From contig NZ_FTPO01000001.1 of assembly GCF_900155915.1 (NCBI RefSeq), forward strand, positions 124,001 through 188,000: a DNA stretch of 64,000 nucleotides, given 5' to 3'. Below the pieces are notes generated by a model, which searched no databases, was not told the DNA's origin, and saw only the letters and a list, made by a program, of their open reading frames with translations. This DNA is from Microbacterium sp. RU33B (GTDB lineage Bacteria; Actinomycetota; Actinomycetes; Actinomycetales; Microbacteriaceae). Numbering within the stretch: the stretch's first letter is position 1; every line of letters starts with the position of its first letter. The position numbers and the translations under genes were made by a program. Below, one piece after another: positions 32,208 to 41,168 of this stretch.

Positions 32208-33624
32208 GGGGCTCTCCGATCAGCGCCCGTCGGGCGAGCGCAAGGTGGTCGCGGGTCATGGTGCCCGGGTCGTCGTCGAGCCACTCGTGCCCGCCCCACT
32301 CGCTGCACAGGGTGCCCGCGAATCCGGTGCCGCGCAGAAGTTCGCCCACAGCGCGGATCGGTGCGCTGACGCGGTGGTCGGCGTCGTCGAGGTCCCAGAA
32401 CTTGAGGTGGAACGCGCCCACCCAGGGAAGGACGTCGGCGATCACCGACGCGTCGGAGCGCCCGAAGCGCACGAGCAGGTCCATGAAGAGCGTGTGCACG
32501 GATGCCGGCACTCCGCCGGTCCGCAGCAGCCCGACGATCGCACCCACGGTCGCGGGGTCGCGCCACTCGTGGCGCAGCGTGTGGATGAGCTCGGGGGGCA
32601 CGCCGCCGGCTTCGAGTTGAGCGAGGTAGCTCTCGGGCACGGCCGGCATGAGCATCGAGATGTCGACGAGGATGCGCACGTGCGGGTCGTCGAGACCGAC
32701 GATCCGATCGATCGCCTGGCCCGCCTGCGGCGATCCGGGGGTCTGCGAGCCCTGGATCTCCTCGAACAGCACGAGGCCGGTCTCGTGCAGTCGGGGTCGG
32801 ATGCGCTCCACGAGGGCGGGACCCGCCTGCCCGATCGGCAGCCGAAGGCCGCGGGCGCCGAGCTGGTGGGCGATCTCGATCTGGGGTGCGAGGAAGGCGT
32901 ACCGCTCGTCGTCCGTTCGGCGTCGTCCGCCGGGCGTCCAGTCGTCGATGCTGGCGCCGAGGATGCTGACCCGGCCGCCAATGGCGTCCAGCCTGTCGCG
33001 CAGGTCGGCGGCGTCCCCTTCGCTCCGGCCCGGGAACGACCGCCACAGCTGGCCGGGTTCGGCCTCGATCTCGCGTGCGAGGCCGCCTTCCACCAGGCCG
33101 ACAGCGAGATCCACGGCGGTCCGGTCGGCGGCGATCATCTCTGGCGTGAGGTTGAACGCGCTCGCGCTCAGTACCCAGTCGGCGGGCAGCGGGTCGGTCT
33201 CCGACTCCGTGGCATCCGCTCGCATGACGTGCGCGGCCGGGACGTGCGGCGCATCGAGAGTGAGGTGCGCCGCGGCATGGAAGGGCAGTGCGAACGGTCC
33301 GTCGGGACCGACCTGCAGGTAGGGGATGCGCAGCGAGAAGTCGATGGACACTTCGTGCGCGCCGGGGACGAGGGCGCGCTCCCACGTCAGCGTGATCCGG
33401 TCCTGCTGGAACCACCATCCGTCGAGGTCCACGAGCTCGGTCGGCACCATCGCGCGGTCGTCCACCATGACGCGCAGGTCCTCGACCAGCACGCCGTCGA
33501 CCATCACGGCCGGGTCGGTGAGCGAGGCGAGCGGCAGGGAGCGGATCCACGGCAGGCTCAGTCGCAGAACCGTTCCCGAGGCGCTCGATGCGAGCGCGTC
33601 ATCGCGCAGCGGTGTAAGCGTCAT
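32203..33624 (-). CDS. Third fused CGD-like protein (beta-type domain + TIM barrel)
   Basis: 473 residues. Residues 1-130 show the beta-type domain (RLSLPWIRSLPLASL; IPYLQVGPDGP). Residues from about 150 form an alpha-type barrel that is strongly diverged. By position the metal ligands would be Glu289, Asp321 (LVDISM), His406 (FHLKFWDLD) and Glu442 (CSEWGGHEW), but the catalytic His of the ExH motif is Gln291 (FEEIQG). It may therefore be a paralogue with altered chemistry or a different metal-dependent lyase or isomerase. It is downstream of the ROK gene on the same strand, with a palindromic gap between them, and was once followed by the ThuA gene. Confidence 0.68.
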   Translation of the reverse strand: MTLTPLRDDALASSASGTVLRLSLPWIRSLPLASLTDPAVMVDGVLVEDLRVMVDDRAMVPTELVDLDGWWFQQDRITLTWERALVPGAHEVSIDFSLRIPYLQVGPDGPFALPFHAAAHLTLDAPHVPAAHVMRADATESETDPLPADWVLSASAFNLTPEMIAADRTAVDLAVGLVEGGLAREIEAEPGQLWRSFPGRSEGDAADLRDRLDAIGGRVSILGASIDDWTPGGRRRTDDERYAFLAPQIEIAHQLGARGLRLPIGQAGPALVERIRPRLHETGLVLFEEIQGSQTPGSPQAGQAIDRIVGLDDPHVRILVDISMLMPAVPESYLAQLEAGGVPPELIHTLRHEWRDPATVGAIVGLLRTGGVPASVHTLFMDLLVRFGRSDASVIADVLPWVGAFHLKFWDLDDADHRVSAPIRAVGELLRGTGFAGTLCSEWGGHEWLDDDPGTMTRDHLALARRALIGEPR

Positions 33625-33707
33625 GGGTACGTCCTCGTGTCGAAGACCGCGTCATGCGCGGCTTAGGACGAGAAACTACACGCTTTAGCCGAAATTCGTA
33701 AGAAGAA
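33625..33707 (-). promoter_or_regulatory. Palindrome upstream of the third fused CGD-like gene
   Basis: In the 83-bp gap after the ROK gene, 33683-33702 reads CTTTAGCCGAAATTCGTAAG, an imperfect palindrome with CTT/AAG ends around a CGAAATTCG core. It is shorter than the 23-bp family and only partly alike, yet shares the CTT...CGAA...AAG layout, so it may bind the same or a related regulator. An A/T-rich stretch here is unusual for this DNA. Confidence 0.4.
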
Positions 33708-34973
33708 TCAGGATGCCGGGAGCACACGTTCGATGGACGGCTTGCCGTCGGCGAACCATCGCGGGAACGTCACGTCGAACAGCTGCTCGCGGAGCATCTC
33801 GGCACCGCCGCGCAGCGGCTCTTTCTCGTCGCCTACGGAGCGGACGGTGGAGAGGTCGCGCGTGGCCAGGGGTAGGGAGAGCTCGTAGATCCGCTGCCGC
33901 ACTTCGGCGAGGAAGATCTCCCCCGCGGAGGATACTGCGCCGCCCACGACGATCACGCCGGGGTTGAACATGTTGACCAAGGCCGCGATGGACTCGCCGA
34001 TGAGCCGCGCGGAGCGCTGCACGAGCGAGATCGCGAGGGCATCGCCGTCCATCGCCGCAAGGGCGATCGACTCGGGGGTGACTGCGCCTCCCTCTTCGAC
34101 GTGCCGCGCGAGGTACCCGCCCGCGCCCTCCGCCAGGGCGGCCTCGGCATCGCGGACGAGGGCCCAGCCGCCAGCCTCGGCCTCGAGACACCCCGTCTTG
34201 CCGCAGCGGCACGGCGCCTCCGAGTCGCGCACCCGCACGTGGCCGATGTCGCCGGCGGCGCCGTTCGCGCCGCGGTGGATGCGCCCGTGTGAGAGGAGTC
34301 CGGCGCCGATGCCGGTGCCGATCTTGCAGAAGATGAGGTCGACGGCGTCGTCCTGGCGGCGCGCGCGCTCGCTCAGGGCGAGCAGATTCACGTCGTTGTC
34401 GACCCACACCGGTGCAGTGAAGCGCTGCTCGAAGCGGCGACGGACGTCGAAGCCGTTCCAGCCCGGCATGATGGGCGGGGCGACGGGTCGGCCCGAAGCG
34501 AAGTCGACGGGCCCGGGCACCCCCACCGCGACCGCCCAGACCACCACCTCGGGCTGGCGGGCGAGGATCTCGTCGATCATCTCGAGAGCCGTGTCGAGAG
34601 TCCCGGCCGGTCCGCGGGAGATGTCCCAGTGCCGGTGGACCTGATCGATGATGTCGCCGTCGAGCGCGGCGATGCCGACGCGGATGTGCATGGCGCCGAG
34701 CGCGCAGATCACGAGGCGACCGCGGTCGGAGCGGAACCGGAGCGTGCGCGGCGCGCGGCCACCCGAGGAGGGGCCGAACTCGCCGTCCTCGAGGTAGCCC
34801 ATCTCGATCGCCTGATCGATGCGCTGGGCGACGACGCCACGCCCGAGTCCGGTGAGTCGGCCGATCTCGGGGCGAGTGGTCGCCTCGCCGGTGCGGACGA
34901 GGTTCACGATGCGCAACAGACTCGTCACTTCATCGGTCTGAGCGCCGAATCGCAGTGTGGAGTCTCTGGCCAT
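33708..34973 (-). CDS. ROK-family transcriptional repressor
   Basis: 421 residues. An N-terminal winged helix (TRPEIGRLTGLGRGVVAQRI) is followed by a sugar-kinase-like ROK domain. The zinc motif is CRCGKTGCLEAEAGG, preceded by GHVRVRD. The ATP-site DxGxT of true ROK kinases is replaced (AALDGDI), consistent with a regulator rather than a kinase. It is divergent from the Gfo/Idh/MocA operon at 35103 and upstream of the third fused CGD gene. A sugar or keto-sugar effector is likely for a ROK repressor. Confidence 0.88.
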   Translation of the reverse strand: MARDSTLRFGAQTDEVTSLLRIVNLVRTGEATTRPEIGRLTGLGRGVVAQRIDQAIEMGYLEDGEFGPSSGGRAPRTLRFRSDRGRLVICALGAMHIRVGIAALDGDIIDQVHRHWDISRGPAGTLDTALEMIDEILARQPEVVVWAVAVGVPGPVDFASGRPVAPPIMPGWNGFDVRRRFEQRFTAPVWVDNDVNLLALSERARRQDDAVDLIFCKIGTGIGAGLLSHGRIHRGANGAAGDIGHVRVRDSEAPCRCGKTGCLEAEAGGWALVRDAEAALAEGAGGYLARHVEEGGAVTPESIALAAMDGDALAISLVQRSARLIGESIAALVNMFNPGVIVVGGAVSSAGEIFLAEVRQRIYELSLPLATRDLSTVRSVGDEKEPLRGGAEMLREQLFDVTFPRWFADGKPSIERVLPAS

Positions 34974-35102
34974 GGTTGATTCTCACACAACATAGGCCCG
35001 ATGTATGCAGTTCTGATTCCCGCAATGGGACTAATGAGTCATACTTAGGCGCACACGCGACGAAAGTTCATGCTCGCGGACTCGAGGATGAGGGATTGAC
35101 GG
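34974..35102. promoter_or_regulatory. Divergent gap between ROK gene and Gfo/Idh/MocA operon
   Basis: This 129-bp A/T-rich region contains TTGATT at 34976-34981 and a CATACT -10-like element at 35041-35046 for the plus strand. It has no recognisable copy of the 23-bp repeat. A ROK autoregulatory operator is expected here but could not be pinned down by eye. Confidence 0.3.
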
Positions 35103-36152
35103 ATGTTCTACGGAGTGGGCATCGTGGGTGCCGGGCCGGGAGTGACGGCGCTCCATCTGCCGACGACGGGTCGACTCGGCGAACAGTTCGCCGTGGTGCA
35201 CATCTCCGACGCCGGCAGCGGACGCGCTGCTGCGCAGGCTGCCCGCATCGGCGCCCGCCATTCATCGGGTCTGGACGATCTGCTGGCCGATCCGCGCGTC
35301 GACGTCGTCGCGATCTGCTCGCCGCCCGAGCAGCACTCCGAGCAGATCCTCTCCGCCGTGCGAGCGGGTGTCCGCGGCATCCTGTGTGAGAAGCCGCTCG
35401 CGATGACCGCGGCGGACGCGGAGGACGCGATCGACGCGTGCCGCCGGGCCGGTGTCGCCTTGGTCGTCGGCACGAACCACTTGTTCGACGACGCGTGGGG
35501 GCGAACGAAGCACCACCTGGTCGCAGTCGGTGGGCCGGTGCAGACCGTATCGGTGTCGATGTCGCTCGCGCCGAACGGCAGATATCACGCCGACGTCACC
35601 GACGACCCGCCCGCCGTCGCTCAGCGCGGAGGAGCGCCGGACCTGCAGAACCCGGTGGTCGCGGCGCAGATCGTCCGCCGCCTCATGCTCGGACTTGCGA
35701 TCCACGACCTGCCGCTCCTGCGCGACCTGGCACCCGAGTTCCCCGTCGGCGGCCAGGTGGTCTACGCCCGCGCGGTCGCGCCGATCGGCCTGTGCGTCGG
35801 CTACCGCGCCGGCGGCGTGCTCATCCACCTCGCGGCGGTGATGCACCAGGACGGCGCGGACACCCTGTGGCGGTTGGGGATCTCGACCTCCGAAGATCGC
35901 ATCGAGATCGACTTCCCTCCGCCATTCGTGCACGCCGGCAGTGCAGCGGTGCGCGTACGGGCGGCGAACGGGCGGTGGACGACGTACGCCCGCACCGAGG
36001 AGGACGGCTATCTGCAGGAGTGGCGGGCGCTCGCCGACCTGCTGGACTCGGGGGAGGCGGTCGAGTACGAGGAGATCCTCGACGACGCGCGCTACGCGAT
36101 CGCGTTGGCGGATGCCGCGTCCGAGCTGGTCCGCGAAGGGGGTGCGCGATGA
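35103..36152 (+). CDS. Gfo/Idh/MocA family oxidoreductase
   Basis: 349 residues. The N-terminal Rossmann motif is a variant (VGIVGAGPGVTALHLPT). The CEKPLAMTAADAEDAI segment carries the conserved Lys. The C-terminal domain is shorter and less typical than in the 29437 protein, so it is a different subfamily. It starts the operon divergent from the ROK regulator and overlaps the next gene by 4 bp. It probably acts on a sugar-derived alcohol or ketone; the substrate is unknown. Confidence 0.82.
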   Translation: MFYGVGIVGAGPGVTALHLPTTGRLGEQFAVVHISDAGSGRAAAQAARIGARHSSGLDDLLADPRVDVVAICSPPEQHSEQILSAVRAGVRGILCEKPLAMTAADAEDAIDACRRAGVALVVGTNHLFDDAWGRTKHHLVAVGGPVQTVSVSMSLAPNGRYHADVTDDPPAVAQRGGAPDLQNPVVAAQIVRRLMLGLAIHDLPLLRDLAPEFPVGGQVVYARAVAPIGLCVGYRAGGVLIHLAAVMHQDGADTLWRLGISTSEDRIEIDFPPPFVHAGSAAVRVRAANGRWTTYARTEEDGYLQEWRALADLLDSGEAVEYEEILDDARYAIALADAASELVREGGAR

Positions 36153-36934
36153 GCGTGGCGATCCTCACCCGGCAGCCGGACTTCCTCGCCGCGGTCGCCG
36201 AACTCCCGCTCGCCGCCCGAGTCGCGGACGGTCCCCGCGGGGCGGTCGTCGTCCTCACCGGCGAACGCGTCGTCGAGAAGGCGCAGCGCGCGCAGGACGA
36301 CGGCGCTGCGGCGCTCGTCGTCTCGGATGCCGCCGCGCTGCGGACGGTCGATCTCGAGGCGCTGCACGCGGGCGTGCGGATTCCCCTTGTGATCGCTCGA
36401 CCGCGAGTGCGCCCGGACATCGCGAACGCCCTCGGCGCGGCATCCGCCGCCGTTCGCGCCGTCGTCGTCGAGGCGTCCGCGACGGCGGACGAGCGCATCG
36501 GGACCACGCGCGACGCCGTCGCCTGGGCGCGACTGATCGCCGGCGGAGACCTGCGGTGGGTCGCCGGAGAGGCGGGGCCAACGGGTTCGCTCGCTCTGTT
36601 CGAGCGGGCAGCCGTGCCGGTGACCGTGCTCATCTCCGTGTCGCGGACCGGGTCGTCGGTCATCCGCGCCCACACGCTCGGCCACGAACGCGTCGAGGTC
36701 ACGATCGATGACGGCGCCCTCGTGCAGCGCGTGGAGCGGACCAGCGCCGACGGCACGACGATCGCGCCGCAGCGCTTCGAAACGCTGCACCGACTCACGC
36801 TCCGCCGGGCGCTCGCGGCCGCTGAGGGACAGGCGCAGCCGACGGATCTCGTCGACGAGGTGCACGATGCCCGATACGCCGACGTGCTCGCGACCGCGGG
36901 ATCCGCAGAACTGCGGCGCCATAAACGATCCTGA
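36149..36934 (+). CDS. Unknown protein co-encoded with Gfo/Idh/MocA oxidoreductase
   Basis: 261 residues, not recognised. It is Ala/Val/Arg-rich with alternating beta and alpha stretches (GAVVVLTGERVVEKAQRAQD; AALVVSDAAAL; IPLVIARPRVRPDIANALG), then a hydrophilic C-terminus ending HDARYADVLATAGSAELRRH. No signal peptide or membrane segment. The ATGA overlap with the upstream oxidoreductase suggests a joint complex or consecutive steps. The first 110 residues look like a Rossmann-type alpha/beta domain. I do not assign a function. Confidence 0.75.
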   Translation: MSVAILTRQPDFLAAVAELPLAARVADGPRGAVVVLTGERVVEKAQRAQDDGAAALVVSDAAALRTVDLEALHAGVRIPLVIARPRVRPDIANALGAASAAVRAVVVEASATADERIGTTRDAVAWARLIAGGDLRWVAGEAGPTGSLALFERAAVPVTVLISVSRTGSSVIRAHTLGHERVEVTIDDGALVQRVERTSADGTTIAPQRFETLHRLTLRRALAAAEGQAQPTDLVDEVHDARYADVLATAGSAELRRHKRS

Positions 36935-37033
36935 TGATCGCGATAGGCGAGAGGGGATTCCCGCATATGCCGATCTCAGACCAAAGTTGTGTGTGGGCGT
37001 TCGTGCCCTGATCACCCAGAGAGAGCACAGCCG

Positions 37034-37990
37034 ATGACGTCTTCCGGACCCGCAGCCCCCTACGCCCTCGCTCGGTTCCGCGACGGAGGCGACGTGGCAC
37101 TCGGGGTGGTCGCCGGCGACCGCATCCGCCGCGTGAGCACGGACGAGCTCGGCGCAGCCGACCTGAACGCGTTCCTCGCGAGGGGCTCGTGGGAGCGCGT
37201 CGCGGAGCTCGCCGAGAAGACCGACGGATGGATGCCGCTGGCGGACGTCACCCTGACCGCCCCGGTGGAGCCCCGCCAGGTGTTGCAGACCGGTGCGAAC
37301 TACCGCGAGCACGTGATCGAGCTTGTCGCGGCGGGGCTCACGAACAACACCGACCGCACGCCGGAGGAGGCTCGTGCGTTCGCCGCGGACATGATGGACG
37401 ACCGCGCTGCGAACGGTGAGCCGTACTTCTTCATCGGCCTGCCCGCCGCAGTCGTCGGCGACGACGTCCCCCTGGAGCTGCCCTCCTACAGCGAGGTGCA
37501 CGACTGGGAGCTCGAGCTCGCCGTCGTGATCGGCCGCGAGGCGTTCCGCGTCTCGCGCGAGGACGCGCTCGACCACGTCGCCGGCTACACGATCGTCAAC
37601 GACATCACCACGCGCGACCTGGTGTTCCGCAAGGACATGAAGGAGATCGGCACCGACTGGTACTCATCCAAGAACGCGCCGGGCTTCCTCCCCACCGGAC
37701 CCTTCCTGGTGCCTGCCGCGTTCGTGGAAGCCGCGAACGCGCACGTCGTGCTCGAACTCAACGGACGGGCCATGCAGGACGCGTCCACGGACGATCTGCT
37801 CTTCGACATCCCGGCGCTCATCTCGGGTGCCTCGCAGATATCGCCCCTCCTGCCGGGCGACCTCCTGCTGACCGGAAGCCCGGCCGGCAACGGTCAGCAT
37901 TGGAAGCGCTTCCTCCGGGACGGTGACGTCATGACGGGGACGATCGCCAATCTCGGCACCCAGGTCGTGCGCTGCGTGGGGGCGTCATGA
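37034..37990 (+). CDS. Fumarylacetoacetate hydrolase (FAH)-family protein
   Basis: 318 residues. It carries the FAH fold signature with metal ligands in WELELAVVIG and the loop TGANYREHVIEL, plus GYTIVNDITTRDLVFRKDM typical of acylpyruvases and hydratases. Enzymes of this group hydrolyse or isomerise acylpyruvates and hydroxymuconate derivatives formed after aromatic ring cleavage. It is the first gene of a run continuing to 43642. It overlaps the cyclase gene by 4 bp (ATGA). The exact substrate cannot be read from the sequence. Confidence 0.88.
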   Translation: MTSSGPAAPYALARFRDGGDVALGVVAGDRIRRVSTDELGAADLNAFLARGSWERVAELAEKTDGWMPLADVTLTAPVEPRQVLQTGANYREHVIELVAAGLTNNTDRTPEEARAFAADMMDDRAANGEPYFFIGLPAAVVGDDVPLELPSYSEVHDWELELAVVIGREAFRVSREDALDHVAGYTIVNDITTRDLVFRKDMKEIGTDWYSSKNAPGFLPTGPFLVPAAFVEAANAHVVLELNGRAMQDASTDDLLFDIPALISGASQISPLLPGDLLLTGSPAGNGQHWKRFLRDGDVMTGTIANLGTQVVRCVGAS

Positions 37991-38979
37991 CCACGCCGTC
38001 CGAGAATCCGGTCGACCTCGACCGCACCGACCCCGAGTCGGAGATCGCCGCACGGGCGGAGGCGTACCGAAACTGGGGGCGATGGGGCCAGGACGACGTC
38101 CTCGGCACCCTCAACCACATCGCGCCCGAGCATCGCGTCGCTGCCGCCGCGCTGGTGCGCGAAGGCACCGTCGTCTCGCTCGCCCAGTCGTTCGACACGA
38201 ACGGACCGCAGAAGGGATGGCGCCGTCGCACCAACCCGGTGCACACCATGACCGACACCGGCACCGATGCCGAGCGGGGCAACCAGGGATTCCCGCACGG
38301 CATCGGCGGCGCCGACGACGTGATCTCGATGCCGCTGCAATGCTCGACGCAGTGGGACGGTCTCGGGCATATCTTCGACCACGGCAACGCCTGGAACGGC
38401 CGGCGTGCCGGCGACGTCGTGACCAGCGAAGGCGACCTCGTGACGGGCATCGAGCATGCCGCCTCCGTCATCGTGTCCCGGGGCGTGCTGCTGGATGTCG
38501 GACGGCACCTCGAGCCCGCGACCGGCGAGCTCGCCGACGGCTACGCGATCACCGTCGCCGACCTCGACGCGACTGCCGCTGCGCAGGGCGTCGCCGTCGG
38601 CGCCGGCGACATCGTGCTCGTTCGCACCGGTCAGCTCGCCCGCGCGCGCCGCGACGGGTGGGGTGACTACGCAGGGGGACCGGCGCCCGGTCTCTCGCTC
38701 ACCACCGCGGGGTGGCTGCACCGTACGGAGATCGCCGCGATCGCGACGGACACGTGGGGCTTCGAGGTGCGCCCGAACGAGTTCGACGTGCCGGCGTTCC
38801 AGCCTCTGCATCAGGTCGTGATCCCGAACCTCGGGCTCACGATCGGCGAGATGTGGGACCTCGACGAACTCGGAGCCGCCTGTGCGGCATCCGGTCGCTA
38901 TGCGTTCCTGCTCTCCGCCGCGCCGCTGCCGATCACCGGCGCGGTCGGATCCCCCCTCAACCCCGTCGCGATCCTCTAG
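37987..38979 (+). CDS. Cyclase-family metal-dependent hydrolase
   Basis: 330 residues of the cyclase/kynurenine-formamidase-like superfamily. The metal-site variant QWDGLGHIFDHG replaces the HxGTHxD of kynurenine formamidase, as in the larger bacterial subfamily of about 330 residues. Other family features are NWGRWGQDDVLGTLNHI near the start and PLHQVVIPNLGLTIGEMWDL near the end. Members hydrolyse cyclic or amide substrates, including isatin. In this ring-cleavage context, opening a lactone or cleaving a C-C bond of a diketone is plausible inference. Confidence 0.85.
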   Translation: MTTPSENPVDLDRTDPESEIAARAEAYRNWGRWGQDDVLGTLNHIAPEHRVAAAALVREGTVVSLAQSFDTNGPQKGWRRRTNPVHTMTDTGTDAERGNQGFPHGIGGADDVISMPLQCSTQWDGLGHIFDHGNAWNGRRAGDVVTSEGDLVTGIEHAASVIVSRGVLLDVGRHLEPATGELADGYAITVADLDATAAAQGVAVGAGDIVLVRTGQLARARRDGWGDYAGGPAPGLSLTTAGWLHRTEIAAIATDTWGFEVRPNEFDVPAFQPLHQVVIPNLGLTIGEMWDLDELGAACAASGRYAFLLSAAPLPITGAVGSPLNPVAIL

Positions 38980-39015
38980 ATCCGCGATCCCATCCAGACC
39001 AACGGAGGAACTGAG

Positions 39016-40149
39016 ATGACCGCAGTCCACAACGTCGCGATCGCCGGCGGAGGCGTCGCCGGACTCGCCGCCGCGATCCAGCTCGCGAAGGCGGGTATCC
39101 AGGTCGATGTGTTCGAGAGCCGCCCCGAACTCACGGCGCTCGGTTCGGGCATCACGCTGCAGGGGAACGCGCTGCGCGTGTTCGACGCCCTCGGCGTGTG
39201 GGAGGACATGCAGGCGGCGGGCTACCCTTTCGTCGGGTTGAACCTGCGGGCGCCTGGTCCGGACGCGACGGTCGTCGCGCGGATGCCCGATGTGAAGTCC
39301 GGCGGCCCGGACTACCCGTCCACGATGGGGATGCCGCGCCCCGAGCTCGCCCGCATCCTCTTCGACCACGCCGTGAAGGCGGGCGCCCGCGTCCGCTTCG
39401 GCGCGAAGGTCGCAGGGCTCGAGCAGCGCGACGACGGTGTCGAGGTCTTCGTCGGCGACGATTCCGCAGGCGTGTTCGACCTGCTGATCGGCGCCGACGG
39501 CGTGAACTCGGTGGTGCGCGAGCTCATCGGAATCCAGACCAAGCCCGAGACGAACGGCATGGGGATCTGGCGCACATTCGTCTCGCGTCCCGCCGAGGTG
39601 GAGAGCAGCGAGCTGTACTACGGCGGTCCCGTCTACATCGCCGGCTACACGCCGACGAGCGAGGACACGATGTACGCGTTCCTCGTCGAGAAGGCACAGG
39701 ACCGCGTCGGACTGTCCGACGAGGAGGCCTCGCAGATCATGCTCGAGGAGTCCCGCGCGTACGGCGGGCCGTGGAACGCGATCCGCGCCGACCTCGAGAA
39801 GGGTGCGCACACCAACTACACGTGGTTCACGAAGCACGTGGTGGACGCGCCGTGGAACCGCGGGCGCGTCGTGATCATCGGCGACGCGGCGCACTCGTGC
39901 CCTCCGACGATCGCGCAGGGCGCGGCTCAGGGGCTCGAGGACGCATTCGTCCTCACCGAGCTGCTCGTCTCGCGTGACGCGCTGGACCAGCAGCTGTGGG
40001 ACGAGTTCCACGCGCGACGCCTGCCGCGCGCCACCGCGGTCGTCGAGGCCTCGAGCCAGCTTGCGCAGTGGCAGATCGACGGCGATCGCGACGCGGACGC
40101 CGGTGGTCTGATCTTCGGCATCGCGAAGAAGATGGCTGAACCCGCATGA
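39016..40149 (+). CDS. FAD-dependent aromatic monooxygenase (salicylate hydroxylase-like)
   Basis: 377 residues of the class A flavoprotein hydroxylases. The FAD/NADH dinucleotide motif is VAIAGGGVAGLAAAIQLAKA. The DG motif is LLIGADGVNSVVRELIG, and the GD motif, holding the flavin ribityl, is GRVVIIGDAAHSCPPTIAQG. It resembles 3-hydroxybenzoate 6-hydroxylase/salicylate hydroxylase. It would hydroxylate a phenolic acid or acylphenol, preparing it for the extradiol dioxygenase encoded at 42160. GGAGGAAC precedes the ATG. It overlaps the following amidohydrolase gene by 4 bp. Confidence 0.9.
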   Translation: MTAVHNVAIAGGGVAGLAAAIQLAKAGIQVDVFESRPELTALGSGITLQGNALRVFDALGVWEDMQAAGYPFVGLNLRAPGPDATVVARMPDVKSGGPDYPSTMGMPRPELARILFDHAVKAGARVRFGAKVAGLEQRDDGVEVFVGDDSAGVFDLLIGADGVNSVVRELIGIQTKPETNGMGIWRTFVSRPAEVESSELYYGGPVYIAGYTPTSEDTMYAFLVEKAQDRVGLSDEEASQIMLEESRAYGGPWNAIRADLEKGAHTNYTWFTKHVVDAPWNRGRVVIIGDAAHSCPPTIAQGAAQGLEDAFVLTELLVSRDALDQQLWDEFHARRLPRATAVVEASSQLAQWQIDGDRDADAGGLIFGIAKKMAEPA

Positions 40150-41168
40150 CCGATCCCCGCCCTGTCGTCACCGACGTCCACGCGCACATCCTGCTTCCCT
40201 CGCTGCACGCAGAGATCGAACGGCGCGCGCCCGAGGGCGTGCGCGCGGCCGCTGCGCTCGAGCTCGTCCGCAATGGAGCCGAGAGCCTGAAGGTGTCCGG
40301 ACCCATGGTGGGTTCGCGCATCCCGAAGCTCACCGACGTCTCCGTGCGACTGGCCGACATGGACGCGCAGGGTGTGGATCGCCAGTGGGTCAGCGCTTCG
40401 CCGAACCACTTCTATCCGTGGGCGGAGGAGGAGCTCGCCGTGTGGGCGGCGCGCGAGGCGAACCGCCTCACCGCAGCGCACGTCTCCCTCGCCCCTGAGC
40501 GTCTGACCGGTCTCGGGCTCGTCCCGCTGCAGCATCCTGGGCGCATCGTCGAGTGCCTCGACGACGCCGTCCTCGTCCACGGACTCGCGGGTGTCGAGAT
40601 CTCCTCGTTCGCCGGCGACGTCGAGCTGTCCGACCCGCGCCTGGAGCCGTTCTGGGCGCGGGCGGCCGAGCTCGGCGCCGTCGTGTTCCTGCATCCGTTC
40701 GGCTGCAGCCTCGACGAGCGGCTCGACCGGTTCTACCTTTCCAACACCGTGGGGCAGCCGGTCGAGAACGCCGTCGCGCTGTCGCACCTGATCTTCGCCG
40801 GCGTGCTCGATCGGCACCCCGAGCTGCGTCTGGTCGCCGCGCACGGCGGGGGCTACCTGCCCACCGCGATCGGACGATCCGACCGCGCGTGGAAGGTGCG
40901 CCCGGAGGCACAGCGATGCGCGCACGCGCCGTCGACCTACCTCCGCAAGATCTGGTTCGACACCGTCGTGCACGACCCGAAGGGTCTGCGCACGTTGGTG
41001 GAGGTCGCAGGCGGATCGCAGGTCCTCCTCGGCAGCGACTACCCGTTCGACATGGGGCTCGATGACCCCGTGGCTCTGGTCCGCGGGGCGGGACTGCCCG
41101 CCGAGGTCGTCGAGCGCATCCTCGGCGGCAACGCCGACGCGCTCCTGACGAGTCGGGTGCCCGCATGA
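40146..41168 (+). CDS. Amidohydrolase-2 (ACMSD/decarboxylase-like)
   Basis: 340 residues. HxH is at His12/His14 (DVHAHILLP), a later metal His is in VFLHPFGC, and the catalytic Asp298 is in LGSDYPFDMG, all as in aminocarboxymuconate-semialdehyde decarboxylase and gamma-resorcylate or salicylate decarboxylases. Non-oxidative decarboxylation of an aromatic acid or ring-cleavage product is the most common role of this subfamily. It lies between the monooxygenase and an FAH-family gene, with 4-bp overlaps on both sides. Confidence 0.85.
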   Translation: MTDPRPVVTDVHAHILLPSLHAEIERRAPEGVRAAAALELVRNGAESLKVSGPMVGSRIPKLTDVSVRLADMDAQGVDRQWVSASPNHFYPWAEEELAVWAAREANRLTAAHVSLAPERLTGLGLVPLQHPGRIVECLDDAVLVHGLAGVEISSFAGDVELSDPRLEPFWARAAELGAVVFLHPFGCSLDERLDRFYLSNTVGQPVENAVALSHLIFAGVLDRHPELRLVAAHGGGYLPTAIGRSDRAWKVRPEAQRCAHAPSTYLRKIWFDTVVHDPKGLRTLVEVAGGSQVLLGSDYPFDMGLDDPVALVRGAGLPAEVVERILGGNADALLTSRVPA

